DNA from: an uncultured Roseburia sp. | GTDB taxonomy: Bacteria; Bacillota; Clostridia; Lachnospirales; Lachnospiraceae | DNA length: 7,491 nt | Assembly (NCBI GenBank): GCA_947384095.1 | Contig: CANDFU010000079.1 | Span: forward strand, 1 to 7,491 | Direction: 5' to 3' | In this document: piece after piece, positions 1 to 6,797 of the stretch | Position numbering within the stretch: position 1 is the stretch's first letter | Layout: each line of letters starts with the position of its first letter | Translations under genes and position numbers: made by a program | Notes under the pieces: model-generated | Databases searched by the model: none | Seen by the model: only the letters and a program-made list of their open reading frames with translations | What the model was told of the DNA's origin: nothing

Positions 1-1681
1 CATCATATTTGATTGAAATGATTTTCTCAAATACATCGCTCTCCCGCAACAGTGCCATCGGCATGCCCAGATCAATGAGTGCCTTACAGCGGTCGTACAG
101 ATATAAAATCACTTCCATCATTTTAAGCTGCTTTTCCATCGGCACAAACGTATCCTCCGCATGGAAGGCGTTCTGCTGCAGAAATCCGAGCCGGATCACG
201 CGTGCAATCTCAAGCACGAGCTTCTGGTCATCCGGAAGGACATCGCTTCCGATCAGTTTGACAATTTCATTCAGCCGGTTTTCCGTCGTCAGAATATTTA
301 AAATCTGATTCCTGCAATAGACAAAACTGCTCCCCACGTGCTCCCCATACCAGGCCGCAAGATCCCCCATATACTCCGAATAACTCGTCAGCCAGTTGAT
401 GGCCGGATAATGCCTTGCATAGGCGAGCGCCTTATCCAGAGCCAGGAAACAGCGCGCAAACCGCTTGGTATTCTGCGTCACAGGTTCCGAAAAATCTCCG
501 CCCTGCGGCGATACCGCCCCGATAATCGTCACGCTCCCCTCCGTACCGTTTAAGTTCTGCACATAGCCGGCCCGCTCATAAAAGGCGGAAAGCCGGGACG
601 CCAGGTAAGCCGGGAACCCTTCCTCCGCCGGCATTTCCTCCAGGCGCCCCGAAAGCTCTCTTAACGCCTCCGCCCAGCGGGATGTGGAATCCGCCATAAT
701 GGCCACATGATATCCCATGTCACGGTAATACTCCGCAAGCGTAATCCCCGTATAAATGCTGGCCTCCCTCGCCGCTACCGGCATATTCGACGTATTTGCG
801 ATCAGCGTTGTCCGGTCCATCAGAAGATTGCCCGATTTCGGGTCGACCAGTTCGCCAAACTCCTCCAGCACATTCGTCATCTCATTGCCGCGCTCCCCGC
901 ATCCGATATAAATAATAATATCGGCGTCGCACCACTTCGCAAGCTGATGCTGCGTCATTGTCTTTCCGGTGCCAAAGCCTCCCGGCAGCGCCGCCGTTCC
1001 GCCTTTGGCAATGGGAAAAAGGGTATCCAGAATACGCTGGCCCGTGACAAGCGGCCGGTCCGCCGGAAACCGCTTTGCAACCGGCCGCGGAATACGGATC
1101 GGCCACTTCTGCGTCATCGAAAGCGACCGCTCCACTCCCTCCTTCGTCCGTATGGCCACAAGCTCCTCATCAATCGTATATGCTCCGTCCGGCCGGATCC
1201 GGACGACTTCTCCCGCCACCCCGGGCGGAAGCAGCACTTTGTGCATAATTGATTTTGTCTCGGGGACTTCGGCGATCACACCGCCCTCCGCGATGAAATC
1301 ACCGGGCTGCACCGTGATATGCGTCTCCCAGAGACGTTTTTTATCAAGCGCGTCCGCCTGTGCCCCCGTCGGGATAAACGCGCCGTTTTCCGCCGCAATG
1401 ACCTCAAGCGGCCGCTCGATACCGTCAAATATATTTTTAAGGATTCCCGGCGCCAGCGTCACGCTGATGGCGTTTCCCATCCCCTCCACCGTTTCCCCGG
1501 GGCGGAGTCCCGATGTCTCCTCATATACCTGGATTGTCGTCTCTTCCCTGGAAAGGCCGATCACCTCTCCCACCAGACGGCGCCCGCCGACACAGACCAT
1601 CTCATTCATTTTATAACCCAGATTCCCTTTGATGGAAATGACCGGGCCGTTGATTCCATAGATTTTTCCTTTTACACCCAT
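1..1681 (-). CDS. atpA: V-type ATP synthase subunit A (catalytic), 3' end cut off by the window
   Basis: Catalytic nucleotide-binding subunit of the V-type ATPase head; alternates with B in an A3B3 hexamer and hydrolyses or makes ATP on the cytoplasmic side. Translation gives 560 residues without a stop; the family usually has about 590, so roughly the last 30 are missing. The N-terminal barrel begins MGVKGKIYGINGPV; the 'bulge' insert typical of A, absent from B, lies around residues 110-190. P-loop GGFGTGKT at 234-241 (bases 959-982, Lys240); GCGERGNE at 260-267 with catalytic Glu263; Walker B-like strand HVAIMADSTSRW at 325-336; SPQGGDFSEPVTQNT at 391-405. The P-loop carries Thr where eukaryotic A subunits have the redox-sensitive Cys. 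The ATG at 1679-1681 is the only sensible start, since a stop lies seven codons upstream, but its Shine-Dalgarno is poor (AGGGA with a 13-nt gap). B and D are expected next, outside the window. Confidence 0.98.
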   Translation of the reverse strand, partial: MGVKGKIYGINGPVISIKGNLGYKMNEMVCVGGRRLVGEVIGLSREETTIQVYEETSGLRPGETVEGMGNAISVTLAPGILKNIFDGIERPLEVIAAENGAFIPTGAQADALDKKRLWETHITVQPGDFIAEGGVIAEVPETKSIMHKVLLPPGVAGEVVRIRPDGAYTIDEELVAIRTKEGVERSLSMTQKWPIRIPRPVAKRFPADRPLVTGQRILDTLFPIAKGGTAALPGGFGTGKTMTQHQLAKWCDADIIIYIGCGERGNEMTNVLEEFGELVDPKSGNLLMDRTTLIANTSNMPVAAREASIYTGITLAEYYRDMGYHVAIMADSTSRWAEALRELSGRLEEMPAEEGFPAYLASRLSAFYERAGYVQNLNGTEGSVTIIGAVSPQGGDFSEPVTQNTKRFARCFLALDKALAYARHYPAINWLTSYSEYMGDLAAWYGEHVGSSFVYCRNQILNILTTENRLNEIVKLIGSDVLPDDQKLVLEIARVIRLGFLQQNAFHAEDTFVPMEKQLKMMEVILYLYDRCKALIDLGMPMALLRESDVFEKIISIKYD

Positions 1682-1719
1682 GCTGTTTTCACATTCCCTT
1701 CATTTCCCAAACCCATGTT

Positions 1720-1746
1720 ACGGCTCACGGATGCTCCGTATGCCGT
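1720..1746 (-). other. Intergenic stem-loop between the E and A genes
   Basis: Two five-base-pair helices stack around a small 2x2 internal loop: ACGGC pairs with GCCGT, then ACGGA with TCCGT, closed by a three-base loop. It sits in the 109-nt spacer between the stop of E and the start of A. No U-run follows on the minus strand, so it is not a normal terminator. The structure is seen directly; a role in mRNA processing or stability is inference. Confidence 0.6.
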
Positions 1747-1790
1747 CCGGGCTTTCTGTGACTTTCGCTTCGCCGCACGCACAAAAAGGT

Positions 1791-2354
1791 TCAGGAATAT
1801 TTTTCTTTCTCTGCCGCCAGCCTGCTGGCAAAGGACTCGTCCATCAATATGTTCTTTTCCCGCAGCACCGCCCGTATGCCGCCGCCAAAACTTTCACTGC
1901 CGACGGTCAGCGCGCACCCGGTCTGCTGCTCCAGCTCCTGCAGAAGCCCCGCGTCCGCAGCGTCGATATAAACAGTCACATCGCCGCCTCCCGCAAAGGC
2001 CTTCACCGCCTCAATCCTGCGCACCAGAAGCGCCCTGTACTCCTGTGTCTGCCGGAATGCAAAAAGCTTCTCCTCCACACGCTCAAACAATTCGGTGCGC
2101 AGTTCCTGCTGTCTCCCCTGATATTCCCGCTTCAGATCTAACAGCCGTTCGGCGACGGTGCGGTTCACTTCTTTGCGGACCTTTTCCTCCAGCAGACGCA
2201 CGCGCGCCTGGCGCTCTCCCTGCCTTATTCTTCTGTACTCGGCAAGACTCTCCTCACACACGCTCTCCTGCTCCCTGAGAATCTCTCCGCTCTGTTCATT
2301 CGCCGCATCAATCGCCGCCCGAAAAAAAATATCCAGTTTCTCATTTATTTCCAT
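1791..2354 (-). CDS. atpE: V-type ATP synthase subunit E (peripheral stalk)
   Basis: Peripheral-stalk subunit that pairs with G/H to form the stator connecting the A/B head to subunits C and I. The 187-residue length fits the family (about 185-200). Residues 1 to about 105 are a long charged helix rich in Glu, Arg and Gln with no Pro or Gly breaks before residue 80, as expected for the coiled coil with G/H. The C-terminal globular domain (about 105-187) ends with the family-typical stretch FGGGIRAVLREKNILMDESF at 156-175. The ATG is preceded by GGAGGTG (2360-2366) at good spacing. It lies 28 nt after the stop of F and 109 nt before A, the second-largest gap in the operon. Intact; the assignment rests on the C-terminal motif, the helix and the position. 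Confidence 0.95.
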   Translation of the reverse strand: MEINEKLDIFFRAAIDAANEQSGEILREQESVCEESLAEYRRIRQGERQARVRLLEEKVRKEVNRTVAERLLDLKREYQGRQQELRTELFERVEEKLFAFRQTQEYRALLVRRIEAVKAFAGGGDVTVYIDAADAGLLQELEQQTGCALTVGSESFGGGIRAVLREKNILMDESFASRLAAEKEKYS

Positions 2355-2382
2355 TGCCGCACCTCCATGCCGAAGCCCATGC

Positions 2383-2691
2383 TCACAGCTTCAGCCCGAT
2401 CGCCTGGTTTACATAATCCGTGATAAAATTCTTTCCCCGCCCGGTTCCGTGGCGGTCCGGAATCTCCACAAACAGCGGTGTCCTATGGCTCATTTTGACT
2501 TCGTTTATAATCTCCGGAAAATCTCTCCCGAACTTTTCCGTCAGAAGCACGATGCCGATCTCCTTATCCCGAAAGACCTTCCCGAGCTCCTCCCTAAGCT
2601 CTTCCTCCCTGTGGACGACGACGCCTTCCACACCGGCAAGCCGCATGCCGGTATACGTATCCACATTGTCGCTGATCAGAAACATTTTCAT
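2383..2691 (-). CDS. atpF: V-type ATP synthase subunit F (central rotor)
   Basis: Small rotor-shaft subunit that binds subunit D in the centre of the A3B3 head. It has 102 residues, normal for the family. A Rossmann-like alternating fold is visible: MKMFLISDNV at the start, TGMRLAGVEGVVV at 14-26, EIGIVLLTEKFG at 44-55 and the typical PLFVEIPDRHG at 72-82. The start is placed at the ATG at 2689-2691, because GGGAGG (2701-2706) precedes it by 9 nt and the protein then begins with the first beta strand as in homologues. A longer reading from a TTG at 2719-2721 would overlap K and has no matching ribosome site. K ends 22 nt upstream and E starts 28 nt downstream, so the three are certainly co-transcribed. 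In Enterococcus hirae naming this protein is NtpG. Confidence 0.95.
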   Translation of the reverse strand: MKMFLISDNVDTYTGMRLAGVEGVVVHREEELREELGKVFRDKEIGIVLLTEKFGRDFPEIINEVKMSHRTPLFVEIPDRHGTGRGKNFITDYVNQAIGLKL

Positions 2692-2700
2692 CGCCTTTTT

Positions 2701-2706
2701 CCTCCC
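2701..2706 (-). promoter_or_regulatory. Ribosome binding site that fixes the start of subunit F
   Basis: GGGAGG lies 9 nt upstream of the ATG at 2691 and 8 nt downstream of the K stop codon. It excludes the upstream TTG as the start of F. Confidence 0.8.
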
Positions 2707-2713
2707 GATGAGT

Positions 2714-3124
2714 TTATCCAAGGATCGAGAACGAGATTAAAAGCCCGTAAAGTGCGATGGACTCCGCCAGGGCAACGAAAATCAACGCCTTACCCATCAC
2801 GCTGGAATCCTCGGAAAGCGCCCCGATCGCCGCGCTCGCCGCGCTTGCCACGGCAATACCCGCGCCCACGCAGGCGATTCCGGTAGAAAGCGCCGCCGCC
2901 AGATAACGCCACCCGTCCGCAGAGGGCGCACCGCTTTCCGCCGCGTAGACGCGGCCGCCGAAAAGCATCAGATCCGCAACGGCGACCGTGCCGAAAAACA
3001 ACAGGAGATTGACCGCCAGGGAAGCTTTCGCACAGCCCCTTTTCCGTCTTTCCAGATAAGAGCCCAGAAACGGAATCCCCATGTTAAAAACCAGAATCGC
3101 TACCAGAGTAATTTTTGCTGCCAT
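2714..3124 (-). CDS. ntpK: V-type ATP synthase subunit K (membrane ring proteolipid)
   Basis: Proteolipid that forms the rotating ion-carrying ring in the membrane. It has 136 residues and four hydrophobic segments: about 5-24, 35-57, 73-101 and 109-135. The last two form a canonical c-subunit hairpin: Gly/Ala-rich helix, polar loop GALSEDSS (101-108), then LIFVALAESIALYGLLIS with the ion-carrying Glu121. The Glu-Ser-x3-Tyr pattern at 121-126 resembles Na+-binding c-rings, but helix 3 has no Gln where sodium-type F-ring c-subunits have one, so the coupling ion is open. The first hairpin lacks the Gly/Ala repeat; it has a basic loop (LERRKRG, 24-30) and Asp51 in a VAVAD context echoing VALAE. 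A signal-peptidase-like VYA site at 59-61 could release a 75-residue two-helix protein. The ATG has a strong GAGGAGG (3133-3139) 8 nt upstream. Confidence 0.95.
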   Translation of the reverse strand: MAAKITLVAILVFNMGIPFLGSYLERRKRGCAKASLAVNLLLFFGTVAVADLMLFGGRVYAAESGAPSADGWRYLAAALSTGIACVGAGIAVASAASAAIGALSEDSSVMGKALIFVALAESIALYGLLISFSILG

Positions 3125-3259
3125 TTTCTTTTCCTCCTCATTACCATATCATTTTCATAAATTCAGACAGGGCTGCGCACCTGCTGCGCAGTCCGTGCAC
3201 GCACCGGCGCGCTGCATACATCGGCCCGGGGTTCCTATTCCCCTTCTATTCACAGTCAA
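3125..3259 (-). other. 135-nt intergenic region before subunit K, with stem-loop
   Basis: This is the longest spacer inside the operon. It contains a seven-base-pair perfect stem, CTGCGCA/TGCGCAG (3173-3179 with 3185-3191), with a five-base loop. Two further G-C pairs lie beyond one imperfect pair, giving 3170-3194 overall. A weaker GGGG/CCCC hairpin (3228-3231 with 3240-3243) lies just after the stop of I. No run of U follows either on the minus strand, so they are not intrinsic terminators. The last 30 nt before K are A/G-rich and end in a strong Shine-Dalgarno. No internal promoter was convincing. Confidence 0.6.
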
Positions 3260-5185
3260 CTACTTTGAAGCAAAGAATCCCTTAAACGGCCTCCCCGTTC
3301 CCCTGTAAAACCGGCTGAACATCTCGTAATATTCAAGCCTTAACACCTGAATACCCACGATCAGGCCTTCGAGAGCCGTGACAACAATGTTGCCCAGCAC
3401 GATCACAACCAGATTCGGCGAACCACTTTCATAACCCGCCAGCGTCAGGACTACGCCCATCATCCCCGCATGGCTCAGCGCAAACGCACCGACACGCACA
3501 AAGGAAATACTGTTCGTGGCATAGCTTAAAACCACGTCAAACAGCTCCACAAGCGCCTCGACAAAAAACATCACCTTACTGCCCTCCGGAAAAAGATGTC
3601 CCTTCTTTTCAACCAGGTGCGACAGCGGCTCCTTTAAAAAGATGGCGGCCAGCGGCAGTATCAGAAAGGCCGCGATCAGCCCCGTTGCCGGTATCGCATG
3701 TCCCGTGGCATACAGCGCCACACAGAACACGACAAAACCATAGCAGACGATTCCTGCGATTCCGCTCTGATCAAAGAGCAGCCTGCCCATTTCCCCCGCG
3801 CGCACGGCATTGATCAGATTGAGCACCATTGCGACCAGAATCAGAAACATGCCGAAGCCGATTGCGAGCATCAGCGTCGTCATCAGATTCTCCATCGGCC
3901 TCATCCAGATGGGATGCAGTATCTCCTCAAATCCAAAGATACTCCCGTACAGAAAACCAAATACCGTGGACCACACCCCTGCAAGCGATACGATCGCCGC
4001 CAGATTTATGTGCTTTATACGGTACAGAAGAAACCCTCCGGCCGCCAGAACAAGGCCTTGTCCCACATCGCCAAACATAATCCCAAACATCAAGGTATAA
4101 GTCAGCGCTATAAAAATCGTCGGGTCCATCTCATTGTAAGCAGGAAGGCCATACATCTCGACAAACATCTCAAACGGTTTAAATATACCTGGATTTTTCA
4201 GCTTTGTCGGCGGAACGGCGCCGCTTAAATGCCCGTCCCACGCCTCTTCAATCACATGAATCTGCCCGTCTTTTGCGATCTCCCGCTCAAACGCATCCGC
4301 ATCCCTCTCGCTCATCCAGCCGTAGAGGATATAATATTCACCGACCCCGCCTTCCTCCGCGTCCGTCTGGGGCTTTGTACAGACCGCGTATTTTCTCACG
4401 TCATAATTCTGGCAATAACGCTCCAGGCAAAAATATGCCCCGGCCAGCTTCCTGCGATGACGGTTTAAGGATTCGCGAAGCTTTGTCCTGAGCGCCTCGC
4501 TCTCCTTTTCATTCTCCCGAAGCGCATGCTCCGCCTCAAGATAGGCGGAATCCGGCGTTCCGTCAAAAGACGCGGGGATAAAGACCCGTTCAAAATGAAA
4601 CGACATACAGACCGCATCCACCTCTGCCTTATAGACAGCCGGCACAAAATAAGCGCCCCACACATAATTCTCATCGCTGTGACACTCGTAAAACAGCGCA
4701 TGGTCTGTCTCATGGATATAATTCTCCATCTTCTGATAATCGTCCCGCGAAATACGTCCCATACGAAACGCAATATAGCGAAATTCCAGAATCCTGCGGA
4801 ACTCATAATCCAGCCTGCGGAACGGCTCAAGCTGTGCCATAAGCTCCGTAATCTGAAGTCTCTTCACACGAAGCTCCTCCTGGCGCCGCATAATCTCTTC
4901 CGACAGGCCGTATGTCGCCTCTATGATGCGCTCCGCCTCCTTCGGCTTCATCTTCTCCGTCCCCGCGGCCGTTTCGTCCTTTATATATTCCCACATCTTT
5001 TTTGCCTTGGAAAAAGCCTCTTTGTAAACGTTGGTCCCGGCAAAGGGCCGTACATCCACAAGGCCGCCGAGGCTTGCCGCCGCATTCTCAAAGTGAATCT
5101 CATACTTGCTCAGATACGCGTCCATCACACGGTCAATATCATCCCGCGGCCCTGTGATGTGAAGCAGCTTCATCTTCTCTACCAC
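3260..5185 (-). CDS. ntpI: V-type ATP synthase subunit I (stator 'a' subunit)
   Basis: Large membrane stator subunit, homologous to yeast Vph1/Stv1 'a', that supplies the ion half-channels against the K ring and anchors the peripheral stalks. With the GTG start it has 641 residues, in the usual 620-660 range. The N-terminal half is cytoplasmic and partly coiled coil (about 80-135 and 215-250). The membrane half opens with DPTIFIALTYTLMFGIMFGD around residues 354-373 and contains about seven or eight helices. The key arginine is in NSISFVRVGAFALSHAG (Arg564). The C-terminal LRLEYYEMFSRFYRG is also typical. GTG at 5183-5185 is preferred over the in-frame ATG at 5204-5206: AGGAG (5193-5197) lies 7 nt upstream of it, the ATG has no good site, and the protein then begins MVEKMKLLHITGP as homologues do. 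It follows C by 44 nt. Confidence 0.96.
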   Translation of the reverse strand: MVEKMKLLHITGPRDDIDRVMDAYLSKYEIHFENAAASLGGLVDVRPFAGTNVYKEAFSKAKKMWEYIKDETAAGTEKMKPKEAERIIEATYGLSEEIMRRQEELRVKRLQITELMAQLEPFRRLDYEFRRILEFRYIAFRMGRISRDDYQKMENYIHETDHALFYECHSDENYVWGAYFVPAVYKAEVDAVCMSFHFERVFIPASFDGTPDSAYLEAEHALRENEKESEALRTKLRESLNRHRRKLAGAYFCLERYCQNYDVRKYAVCTKPQTDAEEGGVGEYYILYGWMSERDADAFEREIAKDGQIHVIEEAWDGHLSGAVPPTKLKNPGIFKPFEMFVEMYGLPAYNEMDPTIFIALTYTLMFGIMFGDVGQGLVLAAGGFLLYRIKHINLAAIVSLAGVWSTVFGFLYGSIFGFEEILHPIWMRPMENLMTTLMLAIGFGMFLILVAMVLNLINAVRAGEMGRLLFDQSGIAGIVCYGFVVFCVALYATGHAIPATGLIAAFLILPLAAIFLKEPLSHLVEKKGHLFPEGSKVMFFVEALVELFDVVLSYATNSISFVRVGAFALSHAGMMGVVLTLAGYESGSPNLVVIVLGNIVVTALEGLIVGIQVLRLEYYEMFSRFYRGTGRPFKGFFASK

Positions 5186-5192
5186 CTCATAA

Positions 5193-5199
5193 CTCCTCC
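5193..5199 (-). promoter_or_regulatory. Ribosome binding site that favours a GTG start for subunit I
   Basis: GGAGGAG lies 7 nt before GTG at 5185-5183 and lies inside the reading frame if the upstream ATG at 5206 were used. This placement argues for the GTG. Confidence 0.75.
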
Positions 5200-5229
5200 C
5201 TGTCATTTTCTTCAGTCTGTGCCAGACCT

Positions 5230-6273
5230 TTATCCCACCGACGGAAGAATCAGCTCCTGAATCTCCCGCGCCGGTATCCGATAACGGATTCCCTCCAATA
5301 TCGTCGTCAGGTCGTCGATCTCGTTTTCTTTATCATAAAGGTATCCGAACACCGGCGCAATCGACATCGGATGTTTCCGGCATACCTGTTTATAGGTTTT
5401 ATCCATCACATTCCGAAACGTGATCTCATCTCCCAGGCTGATCACGGCGTCTTTCTCTGTAAAATATGCCGTTTCCCCGAGAACAGACAAAAAAGCCTCC
5501 GGGCTCTCCGCGTCAGCCAGCCGCTTTACCTCACTCCGCCGCAGCCGATACCGGATCGGGATCATCCTGGCATGGATATCCTCCGGCCTGCTGTGATAAA
5601 ACTGCTTATACCGGTACATCCACATAATATTCTGCCAGTCGATCTCAGTTCCCAGGATCCGGCTTATAACCTGGCGCATCTCTGCGTCCTTTAACCCGTC
5701 TTTCTGCTTCCACACCGTCTGGTAATAGTAGATATCCAGCCGCATGGCATATTCCGCATAAGAAGCCTCCCTGTCATTTAAAATCTGGCTCATAATCTCC
5801 TCATACCGTGTGCCCGCAAGCGCTGCCGCCAGATCTTTTATACTTCCGGCGCGTGTGGCCGCGGCCGTATCAAAACAGGCATGCCTGTCAAAAAACAGGT
5901 TCAGGTAACCCAGATTTTTTTCGCTCTCCCCCTGGGAGGCATATTCCAGACAAGTCTTTAATATATTGATCTCATACCGCAGGAAAAGTATGGAAAGCCC
6001 CTGCCTCTGCGATTCCCCCGCAAACCGGTACAGCTTTCCATAATCCGAATACAGCGAATCGTCGATCACGGCTTCTACCTGCGCTCTGTGCTGAATCTCT
6101 TCATGGCTCTGGTAAGTCGGCGCATAACTGCCGTTTTCCCGCAGAAACGATATCAGCTCCTCGACCGTCTCAAACTCCGAGATCCGAAGCAGTTCCTCTC
6201 TGGAAAGCAGATTTTTATGCATTGCCTTAACCTTTGTCACCAGGCCGCTGTATTGTAATAAACCACCTGACAT
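5230..6273 (-). CDS. atpC: V-type ATP synthase subunit C (rotor-ring connector)
   Basis: Homologue of yeast Vma6 (subunit d), the funnel-like socket that joins the D/F shaft to the K ring. The 347-residue length fits the family (about 330-360). The predicted protein is almost entirely alpha-helical with no membrane segment. The N-terminus, LLQYSGLVTKVKAMHKNLLS (5-24), is the usual first helix of the family, followed by repeated helical pairs rich in Glu, Arg, Leu and Tyr. The C-terminus holds the typical KENEIDDLTTILEGIRYRIP, the helix present in most bacterial and archaeal C subunits. The ATG has GGGGAG (6280-6285) 6 nt upstream. It starts 43 nt after G/H and lies directly before I, a position different from the E. 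hirae ntp operon, where C follows E. Confidence 0.93.
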   Translation of the reverse strand: MSGGLLQYSGLVTKVKAMHKNLLSREELLRISEFETVEELISFLRENGSYAPTYQSHEEIQHRAQVEAVIDDSLYSDYGKLYRFAGESQRQGLSILFLRYEINILKTCLEYASQGESEKNLGYLNLFFDRHACFDTAAATRAGSIKDLAAALAGTRYEEIMSQILNDREASYAEYAMRLDIYYYQTVWKQKDGLKDAEMRQVISRILGTEIDWQNIMWMYRYKQFYHSRPEDIHARMIPIRYRLRRSEVKRLADAESPEAFLSVLGETAYFTEKDAVISLGDEITFRNVMDKTYKQVCRKHPMSIAPVFGYLYDKENEIDDLTTILEGIRYRIPAREIQELILPSVG

Positions 6274-6316
6274 TTTTCACTCCCCTGTCTGTGTCGCCAG
6301 CCTTCTGCCGCACAGA

Positions 6317-6625
6317 TCACTGTACAATCTGTCTGAAAATCATTTCCGCAACTTCTTCCTTTTTTTGTGCAAACGCCTGCTCAAACTTTTTAATTGCTTT
6401 CTGATTCTTTTCGGCACTTTTTCTGATATGTTCTTCGCCTTCCCTGATCAGTTTTTCTTTCAGTTCCTGTGCGGCGCGCTGTTCATCCTGTTCAAATTCG
6501 GCGTCAATCTTCTTCTTGTCGGCCTCAAGCTGCTGCATCCGCTTTTCTTTGCGCGATTTCGCGTCGGAAATTATGGCGTCTGCCTTTTCTTCGATTTCAT
6601 TCAGCCGGTTAATAATCTCATTCAT
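6317..6625 (-). CDS. V-type ATP synthase subunit G/H (peripheral stalk, coiled coil)
   Basis: First gene of the operon. It has 102 residues, about 40 percent of them charged, with continuous heptad-like helix from about residue 4 to 98 and no hydrophobic core domain. This is characteristic of the G/H subunit that wraps around E in the stator stalk (archaeal AhaH, Thermus G, E. hirae NtpF). ATG at 6623-6625 is chosen because AGAGGTG (6631-6637) precedes it at proper spacing. An open frame continues to 6742 but contains the promoter and leader, so the longer form is rejected. The stop lies 43 nt before C. Low-complexity coiled coil gives weak family specificity, so much of the confidence comes from position and length. 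Confidence 0.88.
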   Translation of the reverse strand: MNEIINRLNEIEEKADAIISDAKSRKEKRMQQLEADKKKIDAEFEQDEQRAAQELKEKLIREGEEHIRKSAEKNQKAIKKFEQAFAQKKEEVAEMIFRQIVQ

Positions 6626-6674
6626 CCAAACACCTCTTTCCTTCCCGGCCGGACCCCTTACGGTACTCCGGCCC
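6626..6674 (-). promoter_or_regulatory. Structured 49-nt leader of the V-ATPase operon
   Basis: From the predicted start site at 6674 the transcript begins at once with a seven-base-pair perfect stem, GGCCGGA/TCCGGCC (6667-6673 with 6647-6653), enclosing a 13-nt loop. The stem is followed by GGGAAGGAAAGAGGTG, which contains the ribosome binding site (6631-6637). Loop bases UACC (6665-6662) can pair with GGUG (6634-6631) of that site, giving a possible pseudoknot that would hide it. The stem is seen; the pseudoknot and any ligand response are inference. Confidence 0.55.
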
Positions 6675-6680
6675 GTATTT

Positions 6681-6708
6681 ATTATACTCCTTCTTACTGA
6701 TATGTCCA
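6681..6708 (-). promoter_or_regulatory. Sigma-A type promoter of the V-ATPase operon
   Basis: The -35 box is TGGACA (6703-6708, five of six consensus bases) and the -10 box is TATAAT (6681-6686, perfect), with a 16-bp spacer. The predicted start site is near 6674, 49 nt before the first gene. It lies downstream of the terminator of the preceding small gene, so the operon has its own promoter. Confidence 0.8.
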
Positions 6709-6797
6709 GAGTCAGATTTGCTCCTGCGCCACAGCTTTCCATAGTGGAACGAGAAACATACTTCTTCTCCGGCGCAGTGCGATCCTGCCCGGAGGGC

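Noticed and set aside
1319..2278. Long open frame on the plus strand (319 codons) and a 215-codon one at 969-1616
   Set aside because: Both are antisense to A and E, which have unmistakable family motifs. Their translations are rich in Arg, Pro and Ser as expected for the reverse of G+C-biased codons, and they resemble no protein family.
3698..5260. Several plus-strand open frames opposite subunit I
   Set aside because: They lie antisense to a full-length, motif-rich subunit I and have His/Arg/Pro-rich shadow composition with no ribosome sites I could support.
6626..6742. N-terminal extension of the G/H subunit
   Set aside because: The open frame continues upstream but covers the -10/-35 promoter and leader hairpin, and the internal ATG at 6625 has the good ribosome site.
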